From the NCBI GenBank assembly GCA_044450785.1, contig JBIOJM010000030.1, positions 1 through 47,823 on the forward strand: a stretch of 47,823 nt of DNA, written 5' to 3'. The first letter of the stretch is position 1. The number at the start of each line of letters is the position of its first letter. Under the pieces are notes generated by a model. That model did no database searches, had not been told where the DNA came from, and saw only the letters and a program-made list of their open reading frames with translations. The DNA comes from JBIOJM01 sp044450785 (lineage in GTDB: Bacteria > Planctomycetota > Planctomycetia > Isosphaerales > Isosphaeraceae). Made by a program: the position numbers and the translations under genes. Positions 7,418-16,469 of this stretch are shown here, piece after piece.

Positions 7418-9844
7418 TCAGTCGTGAAGAAGGACCGTCGTCGCCTCCGTCACGGATTCGATCTTGGAGCGGGAGAAGAACACCGGGAAATACTTCCCGA
7501 CGGCCCACGGTCCAAGGAGGTCGCGATAATGGGGGCTCGCCGGATCGCCAGACTGCCCGGGGGTGTTGGTACCGAGAGAGCGGTCCCAGTCTCCGACGTC
7601 GGCGACGATCCGGAACGACGCGCCGGTCGCCTGGTTGTCGTCGTTCGAGGTGCTGTTGACGGTGTGAGCGTATCCGCCACGAGGCAAGGTCTCCGGGTCA
7701 AGGCGGGCCCGCAGGTCCTCCCCCACGGCATCGGAGAGCGGGTGCCTGAGCCGGACGTGCTTGAGTTTCGCCTGCCCGTATTGCCAGCGGTACATGTCGG
7801 GACCGAGGCGCTTCTCCAGTCCGGCCACGGCCTGGTCGAGCGCCTTTTCCACCAGGGCATCGCGGCCGGCGCTCGGGTCGGGCCCGAAGCGACCGTCGGG
7901 CACCGTTAACCACGCGATGACCTTCTCGGTCGAGAGGGAGCTGTCGCCCAACACCGCGCGGGCTTCGCGCGGGACCATCACCTCCCAGACGCTCTCCCTC
8001 AGCGCCTTCTCCCAGGCGACGTGGATCGCGGCCGGAACGGAGTCTCGGTCGAGAACGAAATCCCAGGCCAGGAGCCGCTGCGCAGCCTCTCTCGCCTTGT
8101 CCGTGGCCGGGTGAAGACCGCGAAGCAGCGGCACGAGGGAGCGTGCCGGGAGGGAGAGCTCGTCGTGCTGGAGCTGCATCATGTCGCTCAGGGTGAACCG
8201 CCGGCCGGAGCCGAGCACCTCCTCGATCCGGGAGAACCGGAACGCGTCGGTCCACTGGAACCCGAGGGCGAACGGGTAACCCGCCGGGAGGTTGTCCTGG
8301 TTGGCCGTGGCGAGCCAGCCCCGTGGCGGGTCGGCCGTGTGCGGCAGGTCAGGCGCGGGCACGAAGCCGTCCCACTCGTACCCGCCGTCGCCGGGCACCG
8401 GCAGCAGCCCATCCCAGTTGCGGCGGAGCGGCGCCAGGCCCACGGCCTGCCAGCCGATGTGGCCGTTCACGTCAGCCCAGACCAGGTTTTCCGACGGGGT
8501 CAGGAAGTACCGGCATGCCTCCCGGAACTCCGGCCAGCTCGCGGCTTGGTCGATCCGCAGACTGGCCAGGTAGGGCGCGGCCCCCTCCTCGAGCCAGGCG
8601 GCCCGGAGGGCGTAAGTCCGGTGCCGTTCCCGGTCCTCGTGCAATATCGGACCGTGGCGAGTGAACTTCAACTCGACCAGGGCGGCCGCGTGCCCCTTCA
8701 CCGGGACGGTCTCGCGCTCGACCCGCATCGCCTCCCAGTCGCCACGGTACCTGTAGCGGGATGGGTCGTTCGGGTCGGTCTCGTAGACGTAGAGGTCTTC
8801 CTGGTCGACGGGGAAGATGGTGAACCCCCAGGCCCCGCGTTCGTTGTGGCCGATCGACACCCCCGGCAGCGCCGGCTCGCCGGCCCCGATCACGTTCCAG
8901 CCGGGCGCGACCAGGTGGACCCAGTAGCGGAGCGAGGGCAACTGGATCGCGCGGTGAGGGTCGTTGGCCAGGATCGGCGCGCGCGAAAACGTGCGGTCGC
9001 CCGTGACCACCCAGTTGTTACTTCCGTCGGTCGAGTCATTGCCCGTCGCGGCCGTCCCGGCCGGCAACTCCCCTTCGGTAGCGGGGCGCGGGGCCTTGCC
9101 GCGAAACTCGACGGCCACGTCCTCCGGCCGAAACCGGACCGCGGCGCGCGACGCCTGGTACGGACCCAGGACGGTGTCCGTGATCGGGCCCAGGTCGAGT
9201 GCCGCGTCGGGCTCGAGGCGCGGGCGGCCGGGGTGGAGGTTGAGGACCTCCCGGGTCCGCTCACTGCCGAGGACGCGGACGAGCTGCGCGGACTGCACCT
9301 CGCTCGTCACGTTCCGGAACAGGCCGTTGTGGCGGGAGACGACGACCTCGGACGTCCACCGGCCCGGCTTGATCCCCAGGATCTTGAACTCGATCGGCAG
9401 GCGGCTCGGCTGCCGATCCGACTCCGCGATGAAGGCGTTGATCCCCTCGACGAACGCGCCGATGATCTCCACCCCGCGGGGGTGGTACCGGCTCAATTCC
9501 CGTGTCATGTCGCCGCGGAACCTCAGCAGCCGCGCCCCGATGTCGCGCGGCAGGGCGCTCTCCCCCAGGAACTCGGCCATGGTCCCCGTCGCCTGGCGCC
9601 GCCACACCTCGAGCTGGAAGAGCCGGTCGCGGGCGACGTTGAACCCCTGCGCGAAGAAGAGGTCATGCTCGTTGCGGGCGTAGATGTGGGCGACACCCCA
9701 GCGGTCGCGCAAGATCTCCACGGTCGCGTTCAGGCCGGGCACGATCAGCTCCTCGGGCCCTCCACGAACGGGCGCGGCCCGGGCCACGAGCACGCAGGCA
9801 AGGAACACGTCGCGAGCCAGGTGAGACCAATGTCGGTTGCTCAT
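7418..9844 (-). CDS. Penicillin acylase family protein (Ntn hydrolase)
   Basis: An 808-aa precursor with an N-terminal signal segment (residues 1-28). The alpha-chain region starts RDRWGVAHIYARNEHDLFFAQGF. The maturation site is GSNNW with the nucleophile Ser at about 275; after autoproteolysis this residue becomes the N-terminus of the beta chain. The beta chain continues with ILANDPH and the long beta region to the stop. The family hydrolyses amide bonds of acylated amines, including penicillins and N-acyl homoserine lactones. The substrate cannot be read from sequence. It is the last gene of a minus-strand operon, 36 bp after the propeller-PHP metallohydrolase, so joint use on acylated or amide-linked substrates is possible (inference). 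Confidence 0.92.
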   Translation of the reverse strand: MSNRHWSHLARDVFLACVLVARAAPVRGGPEELIVPGLNATVEILRDRWGVAHIYARNEHDLFFAQGFNVARDRLFQLEVWRRQATGTMAEFLGESALPRDIGARLLRFRGDMTRELSRYHPRGVEIIGAFVEGINAFIAESDRQPSRLPIEFKILGIKPGRWTSEVVVSRHNGLFRNVTSEVQSAQLVRVLGSERTREVLNLHPGRPRLEPDAALDLGPITDTVLGPYQASRAAVRFRPEDVAVEFRGKAPRPATEGELPAGTAATGNDSTDGSNNWVVTGDRTFSRAPILANDPHRAIQLPSLRYWVHLVAPGWNVIGAGEPALPGVSIGHNERGAWGFTIFPVDQEDLYVYETDPNDPSRYRYRGDWEAMRVERETVPVKGHAAALVELKFTRHGPILHEDRERHRTYALRAAWLEEGAAPYLASLRIDQAASWPEFREACRYFLTPSENLVWADVNGHIGWQAVGLAPLRRNWDGLLPVPGDGGYEWDGFVPAPDLPHTADPPRGWLATANQDNLPAGYPFALGFQWTDAFRFSRIEEVLGSGRRFTLSDMMQLQHDELSLPARSLVPLLRGLHPATDKAREAAQRLLAWDFVLDRDSVPAAIHVAWEKALRESVWEVMVPREARAVLGDSSLSTEKVIAWLTVPDGRFGPDPSAGRDALVEKALDQAVAGLEKRLGPDMYRWQYGQAKLKHVRLRHPLSDAVGEDLRARLDPETLPRGGYAHTVNSTSNDDNQATGASFRIVADVGDWDRSLGTNTPGQSGDPASPHYRDLLGPWAVGKYFPVFFSRSKIESVTEATTVLLHD

Positions 9845-9880
9845 GTTACCATCAGATTTCGGGGTGTTGTGGGATCGAGG

Positions 9881-12343
9881 TCACGGCTTCGCCAGCATCT
9901 TTTCGTAGACTGTCCGCGCCGCCGCGAGCTGCGACTCGACGTGCCCCCGGCTCCGGACGGGGACACGGTCGCGCTGTCGCACTAAAGCGGCGAGCCGGTC
10001 GATCCAGGCGAGGAAGTATGCGGCGTCCTCCCGTGCGTTGACCGGCCGGCCGGGAACCTCAACGTAGACCGCGCTGGTGTGGCCGAACAGGGAGGATTCC
10101 GGCTGGTCTCGGTGCGGCGGGCCCGAGGCGCGGAGCGCGACCCAGCCGCTGCGCTCGAAGGTGACGAGTTGCTCGACCTCGGCCGAGAGCCAGTCGCCGG
10201 CGGCCTTCGCAAGGGCGACGACCGTGCCGTCTCGGACCACTTCGACGCGGTCCAGTGGATACTGGCAGGTGACCCGGCCCCGGACGCGCAGGCTCGCCCC
10301 GGAGCTGACCCGTATGGTCTCGCCCGGGGCGTGGCCGTCGGCGTTGAACTCGAACATCGGGCCATTGGTAACAAACGTGCGTCCGGCCTTCAGGCCCTCG
10401 ACCCAGCCCTCGTAGGTGAACGCCCCCTCGATCCGAACGTAGACCCGGTCCGAGCCCGGAAGACGGCTGGGGATGCGGTTCAGGAAGCAATCCGTCCCGG
10501 CCGAGGCGGGGATGCGAAACCCGCAGTTGAGCAACCGGTACCACAACGGCGCGGTCGCCTCGTGGTTGGAGCCCATGACGTCGACCGAGTCGACCTTCCC
10601 CAGCGCGACATCCATCGGCAAGGCCTTGGCCGTGTAGGCGCCGAGGTAGGGGTCCTTCACGTTCCGCGCGGGATGGGTGTAGTTGACCAGGCCGTCCTCG
10701 TCGTGGGTCAAGTCGGCGACGTCGGCGTTGGTCGGAACGTCGTCAGGGTACGTCGTGCGGAGGAACCCGGTGTTGATCGGCTCGACCAGGTGCCTCAGCT
10801 TCAGCAGGGTCATGTGCCCCCAGACCGTGCTGCGGAACTCCTCGTTCCAGTAGAGGACTGTTTGCCCGTCCGAGAGCGGGTCGGGCCGGCCGCGGAAGTA
10901 CTCGCGGTCGAAGATGCCGTCGCCGTCGGAGTTGGCGACCATGAAGTTGCTCACGCCGAGGTCCTCGCCCGCGCACTGGAGCAGCATCGTCTGTGGCGAG
11001 TTATACCAGGGGCCGTACCCGTAGTTGGCGTGGATGTGGCTCTCGCCCGAGTACCAACCCCGCGCCCGCTGGTCGGTCCAGCGCGCGAGGGCCACGGTCT
11101 GCGTCGTCGTCTGGCCCGGCCGGACCTCGATCGTGACGCGCGCGACCCGGTACTCAGGACCCCGGGCGGCGCTCACCTCGTAACGACCCTCGGGCAGGTC
11201 GAACGCGGCCCGGCCGTCGGCGTAGAAGTGGAGGTCGCCCTTGAGAAGCCGGTAAAGCGAGCCCGGCGGCGCGTGGTACTTCCCGCCCGCGTGCCGGATC
11301 GCGATCCGGGCCACTACTGGCGACCGACCGGCCGCGTCGACCAGGCGCAGGTCGAGTCGGCCCGTTGGCCGGCGGTGGTCGAGCGTCGCGGCTTCGAGCA
11401 TCTCTTCCTTCCCGGACGCGAGGTCGCGGAGCACCAAGGCGGTCGGGCCGAGGCGGTTGTCGGTATAGACAAGCCAGCGTCCGTCGCCCGCGGTGCTCGG
11501 TCGGTCCTCGTCGGCCTGGCTGAACGTGAGCCGCCGGGCGCCACGGCCCGGGTCGCCCAAGGGGACCTCCCAGAGGTCGTTGTGGACGCCCCCCAGCTCG
11601 GTCGCGACGACGAGGGCCCGGTCGCCCGCGCTCCAGCAGAGGTCATGGATGCGGGCCGGAAATCGGACGACCTTCGCGGGCCCTCCCCCGCCGGACGGCA
11701 CCGTCCAGAGGTCGGCCTCGGGGCCGTTGTTGCCGCCCTGCTCGTCAGCAATATCCTGCGTCGTGGTGAACGCGATCCGGCGGCCGTCGTGCGACAGCGC
11801 GTAACGGTGCGGGCGGAGCGGTCCGGTGCGGACCGGCGTGAGTTCGCCGGTGCTCAAGTCGAACCAGGCGAGTGCCTTGTCCTGTCCCGGCGCCTGGAAC
11901 CCGCCGAGCACGCGCGTGCCATCCGGGCCGAACGCGAGTTTTTCGACGGCCGTCACATCCTTCGGCAGCGGGACCGGCGCCCCGTCCTCCGCCCGGATGA
12001 CCCGCAACCGGCCACCAAAAAAACTCGGGCTGTTGACGTACGCGATCCGCAGTCCATCCGGGGACCAGGCTGGCTCGATGTCGAAGCCCGTGCCGTCGGT
12101 CAGCCGGGTCATGGTCCCGCCGGAGCGCGGCATCCTCCAGAGGGCTCCCTGGTACGAGAAGACGATCCGGTCGCCCTGGTCGGACAGGCGGGGGTGGATC
12201 GGTCCGAACGCCCGCACCGCGGCCGTACGACCGCCGTCCTCGCGCGGCGGGTGAGGTTGCGGGGCGGTACCGATCCCCTTGCCGGCGACCGCCGCGGCGG
12301 CCACGATGCCCAGTGTGAGCATGCGCTTCGGGACGTATGACAT
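9881..12343 (-). CDS. Beta-propeller (PD40/TolB-like) plus CehA/McbA-type PHP metallohydrolase
   Basis: An 820-aa protein with an N-terminal hydrophobic export segment. Residues about 45-310 are WD40-like PD40 repeats (for example FDIEPAWSPDGLRIAYVNS and RYALSHDGRRIAFTT). Residues about 345-420 form a carboxypeptidase-regulatory-like beta domain. The rest is a PHP-type hydrolase: GWYSGESHIHANYG with the metal ligands H436 and H438, NYTHPARN, and SNHEA. CehA/McbA relatives hydrolyse carbamate esters, but the family is mostly uncharacterised. The start is supported by AGGAGG six bases before ATG 12343. It lies in an operon between another PHP protein and a penicillin acylase. It is likely periplasmic or exported. 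Confidence 0.85.
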   Translation of the reverse strand: MSYVPKRMLTLGIVAAAAVAGKGIGTAPQPHPPREDGGRTAAVRAFGPIHPRLSDQGDRIVFSYQGALWRMPRSGGTMTRLTDGTGFDIEPAWSPDGLRIAYVNSPSFFGGRLRVIRAEDGAPVPLPKDVTAVEKLAFGPDGTRVLGGFQAPGQDKALAWFDLSTGELTPVRTGPLRPHRYALSHDGRRIAFTTTQDIADEQGGNNGPEADLWTVPSGGGGPAKVVRFPARIHDLCWSAGDRALVVATELGGVHNDLWEVPLGDPGRGARRLTFSQADEDRPSTAGDGRWLVYTDNRLGPTALVLRDLASGKEEMLEAATLDHRRPTGRLDLRLVDAAGRSPVVARIAIRHAGGKYHAPPGSLYRLLKGDLHFYADGRAAFDLPEGRYEVSAARGPEYRVARVTIEVRPGQTTTQTVALARWTDQRARGWYSGESHIHANYGYGPWYNSPQTMLLQCAGEDLGVSNFMVANSDGDGIFDREYFRGRPDPLSDGQTVLYWNEEFRSTVWGHMTLLKLRHLVEPINTGFLRTTYPDDVPTNADVADLTHDEDGLVNYTHPARNVKDPYLGAYTAKALPMDVALGKVDSVDVMGSNHEATAPLWYRLLNCGFRIPASAGTDCFLNRIPSRLPGSDRVYVRIEGAFTYEGWVEGLKAGRTFVTNGPMFEFNADGHAPGETIRVSSGASLRVRGRVTCQYPLDRVEVVRDGTVVALAKAAGDWLSAEVEQLVTFERSGWVALRASGPPHRDQPESSLFGHTSAVYVEVPGRPVNAREDAAYFLAWIDRLAALVRQRDRVPVRSRGHVESQLAAARTVYEKMLAKP

Positions 12344-12377
12344 GGTCCACCTCCTGGCAACCGGCCACCCTCAAGGG

Positions 12378-14573
12378 TTAGCTCCCCTCGGGGGCCTCGG
12401 ACGCGATGAGACGATAGATTTTGATAGCCTGATCAAAAGTCCGGCGCGCATCGTCCCGCTCGGCCGGCGCAATCGCGGTGCCCCGCGCCCGCCAGAGCTG
12501 GTCGACGGCCCCTCGGCACCAAAGGGCGCTGCGGCGTGACGTCCGGATCGGGCGCCCGGCGACGATCACGTCGACCGGGTTCGTGTGCAGTTGAGGGAAA
12601 TGCCGCAGGGCCACCCAGCTACTCCGCTCGATCGGGACGTTGAACTCGATGTCGTGGACGCGGCCGTCCGCCGGCACCTCGTGGCTCGCGACCGCCCGGC
12701 CGTTGACCACAAGCTCGACACGGCGCGGCTCGCCCTCCGGGGTGAACTCACCCTCGCGCCTCGGCCCGTGCAGGTTGACCGTGTCACCCACGAGCCTCCG
12801 GCCCGCCGCCGGCACGACGCCCCCGTGGGACACGGCGAGCGGCGTCCGGGCGGCGAACGCAACTGTCGCCCGGACGGGGACCGTCTCGGGTTTCTCCAGC
12901 TCGACGTGGTCTCCCGACCGCTTGCCTCCGACGGTGAACTCGAAGGCGTGGGCGAAGCCGTCCGAGACGTACGACCGGCCGCCGGCGAGGCCCGCGCACC
13001 AGGCGTCGAAATCAACGGCCTTCACGTCGCCAAGCCGGACGTAAACCCGCCCTTGGCCGACCCTCAACCCGCTCATGCAGGGGAAATCGGTCTCACCGCT
13101 CACCTTCAGCGGGAACCCGCAGTTGAGCAGGTGATACCAGCAGTTCCATTCGGCGATCCGGGGCGTGTCCATCGCGCTCAGGAAGTCACACACGCCCTGG
13201 GGCACCGACACCACGACCTCCATCGCGCCGACCCCGTTCATCTCGGGGATCGCAAAGTTGGGCAGGTCCTCGGCAGACCGTTCGTGAGCGGCTTCGAGCT
13301 CCGACCGGGTCAGGACACCGTCGCGGTCGGCGTCGGCCGGAGTGAAATCGGTGGGGAGAAGGCCCCGCGCCGCCTCGGCCGGTGTGAGCGAGCCGCCGGA
13401 GTCGCGGTCGAGCGCGGCCAGCAGTCGCGCAGTGGCGGCCTTCGGGTCGATCTCCAGGCCCGAGCCGGAATGGGCGTAACCGGTGACCGCCCCCTGGGCC
13501 TTGGCCCAGCGGAGCACGGGCGTGGTCCAGCTCGGCCAGCCCTTGGTCGCGGTCCCAAGCGAGCCCGGGTAGGTCTGGTCGCGGAGGTTCAGCAGGCAGA
13601 CATGCCCCAGCGCCTGGGAACCGAACCCGCTGACCTCGACGTCGTACTTGATCACGGTCAGCGGCTCGCTCAGTCCGTTTGGGCGCGGGCCGAAGAACCG
13701 GCGCTGAAAGTCGTAGCAAGGGCCCCAGGTCAGGACGCAGCCGACGTTGAGGCCCTCACCCTTGACCTGGTGGAACATGTCCCTGGGCTCGACCCCTTGC
13801 GTCGGGTCGGTGTAGTGGGCGCATCCGGCGGCGTGGATGTGGTGGTCGCCGCTGAAATAGCCGTGGGCCGCCGGGTCGATCCACCGCTCCAGGCGGACGT
13901 CGAGGTCCTGGGTCCCCTGGCCGACGTCGAAGCCGATCGTCGCCTCCCGCCGGCCCGACTCGCTGCTGTAGAGCAAGGCCAGGGCGTACTCGACCCGAAG
14001 CCCGCTCAAGTTCGAGGTCATGGGCTGGGCCGTGTTCATCTCCGCCTGGAGGAACCGGCCGGGCGCGCCGCCCTTGATCTCTCCTTCCTTCAAATGCCTC
14101 TGGTCCTGCCGGGTCAGGCTCAGGTCGGCCGCGCCCGCCGTGACGGGGCCCGACTGCGGGCTGCTGACGCGGAGCGCCTTGGTCGTCGCGGCCTCGTTCA
14201 ACACCTTGACCAGTACCGGCGTATAGCCTCCCTGCTGGAGCATCGCGGGGGCCGGGCCGCGCGCGACCTTGACGCGTTCCTCCGGGTTGATGGTGACGGT
14301 CAACAGGACGTGGGAGTCGAGACAATTCTGAAGGCCCGACGCGTCGCGTTTCCCACCGGCCTTCGCCAGAGCGGCCGCGGTCACGGCCGGCAACGGTGCC
14401 CCGAGGGACTCCAGCGCCCGCACCACTCTCTCCACATTCGCCGCCAGCGGCTGCCCCTCGACCGACACGGGCTCCGAAGCCTGGGCTTGTCCGGTTGCCG
14501 GGGGAACCGACAGCACGAGCGCGGCAGAGATCACAACGACATGAAAAGCCACTCGATCATCATGTCGTTTCAT
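12378..14573 (-). CDS. CehA/McbA-type PHP metallohydrolase with inserted EF-hand pair
   Basis: A 731-aa protein with a signal peptide (about 1-30). The metal-binding signature is GYFSGDHHIHAAG (His 244, 245 and 247). Residues about 387-425 contain two EF-hand loops, one beginning at Asp389 (DRDSGGSLTPAE) and one at Asp414 (DADRDGVLTRSE), spaced as a dockerin-like or calmodulin-like pair inside the hydrolase fold. A C-terminal beta domain follows. The region around WYHLLNCGFPLKVSGETDFPC matches the equivalent part of the downstream paralogue (WYRLLNCGFRIPASAGTDCF), so the two genes are related. It starts 15 bp after a small lipoprotein gene and ends 34 bp before the paralogue. The substrate is unknown. 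Confidence 0.85.
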   Translation of the reverse strand: MKRHDDRVAFHVVVISAALVLSVPPATGQAQASEPVSVEGQPLAANVERVVRALESLGAPLPAVTAAALAKAGGKRDASGLQNCLDSHVLLTVTINPEERVKVARGPAPAMLQQGGYTPVLVKVLNEAATTKALRVSSPQSGPVTAGAADLSLTRQDQRHLKEGEIKGGAPGRFLQAEMNTAQPMTSNLSGLRVEYALALLYSSESGRREATIGFDVGQGTQDLDVRLERWIDPAAHGYFSGDHHIHAAGCAHYTDPTQGVEPRDMFHQVKGEGLNVGCVLTWGPCYDFQRRFFGPRPNGLSEPLTVIKYDVEVSGFGSQALGHVCLLNLRDQTYPGSLGTATKGWPSWTTPVLRWAKAQGAVTGYAHSGSGLEIDPKAATARLLAALDRDSGGSLTPAEAARGLLPTDFTPADADRDGVLTRSELEAAHERSAEDLPNFAIPEMNGVGAMEVVVSVPQGVCDFLSAMDTPRIAEWNCWYHLLNCGFPLKVSGETDFPCMSGLRVGQGRVYVRLGDVKAVDFDAWCAGLAGGRSYVSDGFAHAFEFTVGGKRSGDHVELEKPETVPVRATVAFAARTPLAVSHGGVVPAAGRRLVGDTVNLHGPRREGEFTPEGEPRRVELVVNGRAVASHEVPADGRVHDIEFNVPIERSSWVALRHFPQLHTNPVDVIVAGRPIRTSRRSALWCRGAVDQLWRARGTAIAPAERDDARRTFDQAIKIYRLIASEAPEGS

Positions 14574-14588
14574 ATCGGTCTCGCCGGT

Positions 14589-14708
14589 TCACCAAGCCGC
14601 CGTCGCGTCGACGACCTTCCCACGGACCCACGTCTTCGGACCGAATGTGACCGTCGGGCTGTGGCGCGCACAACCGGGTAACAGGACGAGCAGAAGCCAG
14701 GGCGCCAT
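14589..14708 (-). CDS. 39-aa predicted lipoprotein
   Basis: ATG 14708 is preceded by GGAGG at a six-base spacing and encodes MAPWLLLVLLPGC followed by about 26 residues ending KVVDATAAW. The hydrophobic stretch and the LLPGC lipobox predict a lipidated, membrane-attached peptide. It lies 15 bp upstream of the EF-hand PHP gene and is probably the first gene of the four-gene operon. It is easily missed, being nested in a longer non-coding frame. The function is unknown. It could be an anchor, or merely a remnant of a longer lipoprotein whose 3' part was lost. Confidence 0.55.
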   Translation of the reverse strand: MAPWLLLVLLPGCARHSPTVTFGPKTWVRGKVVDATAAW

Positions 14709-14879
14709 CGAAGACCTCCGTCTCTCACGCAAGGAGGGGCGCCGTGCCCCGACATCATAGACCAGGCGACCGACGGCGGCCATCACCCAGCGATGGAAAG
14801 CCTCGCCTGAAGTCGATATAGTCTCCCGGGTGTCCGAAATCGGCGATTCTCGATCGGCCTTGCGGCAGAGGAGGCCCAA

Positions 14880-15584
14880 ATGGCAGCCGACATGGGGACG
14901 ATGGCGGGTGAGTCGAGTGCGCAAACGGCAGCGCCCCGACGGCGGTTCCAACTGGCCGACGCGATGATCCTGACGGCGGCGACGGCAGCGGCCTGCGGAG
15001 TTATCGAGTGGATCAGCCGCGTGACGGAGGGGGAGTTCTCCTGGTTGGCGATTGCCGGGGAAATCCCGAAGCTCTTTCACGCGACTTCCTCACATGGCTC
15101 GCCCGCCGAAGACCCGATCAACTTCCTGGTTTACGCAACCCTCATTCCTTCCCTGCTCGCCATGCCGTTTGTCGCGATGTGGACGCTGGCGCTGATCCCG
15201 ATCCGATTGCTCGGACCGCGACCACGATTCCGTCGCCTATCGCGTCAGCCGGGGATGATGGCTACGTGCGCCTTCGGCGTTGCCATGGCATTCTTGGGGC
15301 TACTGATCGTCGTCCCGGCACCGTTCTACGGATGGGAAGCCGTGCAATTGGTCGGGTCAACTCTAGGCGGCTTCGGCTTATGCTTTGTGCCGTCGTGCTT
15401 CGGTCTCGCGGTTTTGGTGTCGTGGATGACGCTGCTCGTGGGTCGGCGATGGCGTGCCGAATCGAGCTGGGTCGATCGTTCCGGACGGGCCGTGGGAGTC
15501 TTCTGGATCGTGGAAGGACTTGTCCTACCGGGCCTGGTAGTCGTTGGAACAATCGTTAACTCGGGCTTCCGTATTCGGCAGTGA
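14880..15584 (+). CDS. Polytopic membrane protein of unknown function
   Basis: A 234-aa protein with a short cytoplasmic N-terminus leading into RRRFQLADAMILTAATAAACGV, the opening seen in many planctomycete inner-membrane hypotheticals. About five hydrophobic segments follow (about 27-45, 82-105, 124-145, 158-185 and 208-228). There are no catalytic motifs. It is divergent from the lipoprotein/PHP operon across a 171-bp region that must hold both promoters. A repeat follows its stop codon closely. I do not recognise a function. Confidence 0.7.
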   Translation: MAADMGTMAGESSAQTAAPRRRFQLADAMILTAATAAACGVIEWISRVTEGEFSWLAIAGEIPKLFHATSSHGSPAEDPINFLVYATLIPSLLAMPFVAMWTLALIPIRLLGPRPRFRRLSRQPGMMATCAFGVAMAFLGLLIVVPAPFYGWEAVQLVGSTLGGFGLCFVPSCFGLAVLVSWMTLLVGRRWRAESSWVDRSGRAVGVFWIVEGLVLPGLVVVGTIVNSGFRIRQ

Positions 15585-15618
15585 GTCAATTCTCCCGGCA
15601 AACAGGTGCCCGCAGCGC

Positions 15619-15693
15619 AGAAAACGGGACGCAGCTAGTATTGACGTCAGCCTAGGTGTTCTAAGATGGAAACTAGCTGCGTCCGTGTTTCTG
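15619..15693. repeat. Family A palindromic repeat (complete element)
   Basis: Arms gaaaacgggacgcagctagt (about 15620) and aaactagctgcgtccgtgttt (about 15670) enclose a core, attgacgtcagcctaggtgttct. That core is nearly identical to the core following the left arm at 1860-1882. A shared core shows a true dispersed element and not just a shared hairpin. Confidence 0.85.
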
Positions 15694-15712
15694 TCCACAG
15701 GAGTTGCGCACT

Positions 15713-16135
15713 CTACCCGCTTCGGGAGGGGTCAGCGTTGCCGCCACCAAACTCTTCCACGTACTTTGCCTCCCCCGTCAACTCAAGCTCGATCGACTCG
15801 GCCGAGATGTCGATCTCATGCCCCGAGACGAAAACCAAGTGCAGTTCGACAGCTTCGCGGGCCTGTAATGGGACGGGGAGCCAGTTGGGGTATTCCTGAA
15901 CGCCGACTCGCAGAGATCCGTCCCACAGATTCTCCGGCAACTGGGGGCGGTCCCCGGAGAGGGAAGCGCCGGTGAGCCTCAGGCGGGCATTCTGGACCCA
16001 GCCGGTTCCCGCGTCGATCCCCGGCTTCCGTTCGGACTTGTGGACGTAGGCCGGCGAGAACTCGATGACCACGATTCGGCCAGTCTCATCAATCTGGCTG
16101 ATCGTCGAGTCGTGAAGTTCGATCCCGCTATTCAC
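15713..16135 (-). CDS. Conserved hypothetical protein
   Basis: A 140-aa soluble, beta-rich protein starting MNSGIELHDSTISQIDETG, with regular hydrophobic/charged alternation throughout (VVIEFSPAYVHKSERKPGID; WVQNARLRLTGA; AVELHLVFVSGHEIDISAES). I recall similar small proteins in other planctomycetes and myxobacteria, without a function. There is no signal peptide and there are no cysteines. The coding frame is convincing from codon bias and composition. It sits between two palindromic repeats. Confidence 0.7.
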   Translation of the reverse strand: MNSGIELHDSTISQIDETGRIVVIEFSPAYVHKSERKPGIDAGTGWVQNARLRLTGASLSGDRPQLPENLWDGSLRVGVQEYPNWLPVPLQAREAVELHLVFVSGHEIDISAESIELELTGEAKYVEEFGGGNADPSRSG

Positions 16136-16221
16136 GACGATCTCCGGTGCTCAAATCGTAAAAAGTCTTTTATAATCATAACGTAACAGCGAAGTGGACC
16201 GGCGGAAGGGATCATGCAGGT

Positions 16222-16268
16222 GTAGGTCAGGCTTTCCAGCCGACGTCAGGTTGGAAAACCTGACCTAC
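16222..16268. repeat. Family B palindromic repeat (GTAGGTCAGGCTTTCCA type)
   Basis: gtaggtcaggctttccagcc and ggttggaaaacctgacctac form a near-perfect hairpin with a short gacgtca loop. The same arm occurs at 24870-24893 inside a coding region. It is typical of abundant planctomycete extragenic palindromes (from memory, not searched). Confidence 0.85.
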
Positions 16269-16334
16269 GACATGCCGTCGTTTGTGGTTCCACATGGATT
16301 CCGCGATCAACAAACAACCCGTGAGAGCCGGTGG

Positions 16335-16386
16335 AGAAACGGGGACGCAACCTGTGGGATCAAAACTAGTCGCGTCCGCGTTTCTT
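16335..16386. repeat. Family A palindromic repeat (short, diverged)
   Basis: Arms gaaacggggacgcaacc and actagtcgcgtccgcgtttct pair imperfectly. The central core present in the copies at 1840 and 15619 is missing. It lies upstream of the DUF5678-like gene remnant. Confidence 0.75.
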
Positions 16387-16469
16387 TCCCGGCCAATCTG
16401 CCTCGTACACCACAGGGCGGCGGGTTAGAATGAAAGGGAATCCTCTCTCGAACGAAAATGAGGTGCCTC

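Noticed and set aside
8021..9985. 654-aa plus-strand open frame opposite the penicillin acylase
   Set aside because: Shadow frame produced by codon bias; it lacks any recognisable segment.
10079..12340. 753-aa open frame on the plus strand opposite the propeller-PHP gene
   Set aside because: Antisense shadow of a high-GC gene. The composition is Arg/Val/Gly/Asp-rich without domain-like pattern, whereas the minus strand has a full family match and a Shine-Dalgarno.
12585..14681. 698-aa plus-strand open frame opposite the EF-hand PHP gene
   Set aside because: Shadow frame. No motifs, and the opposite strand carries recognisable metal-binding and EF-hand motifs.
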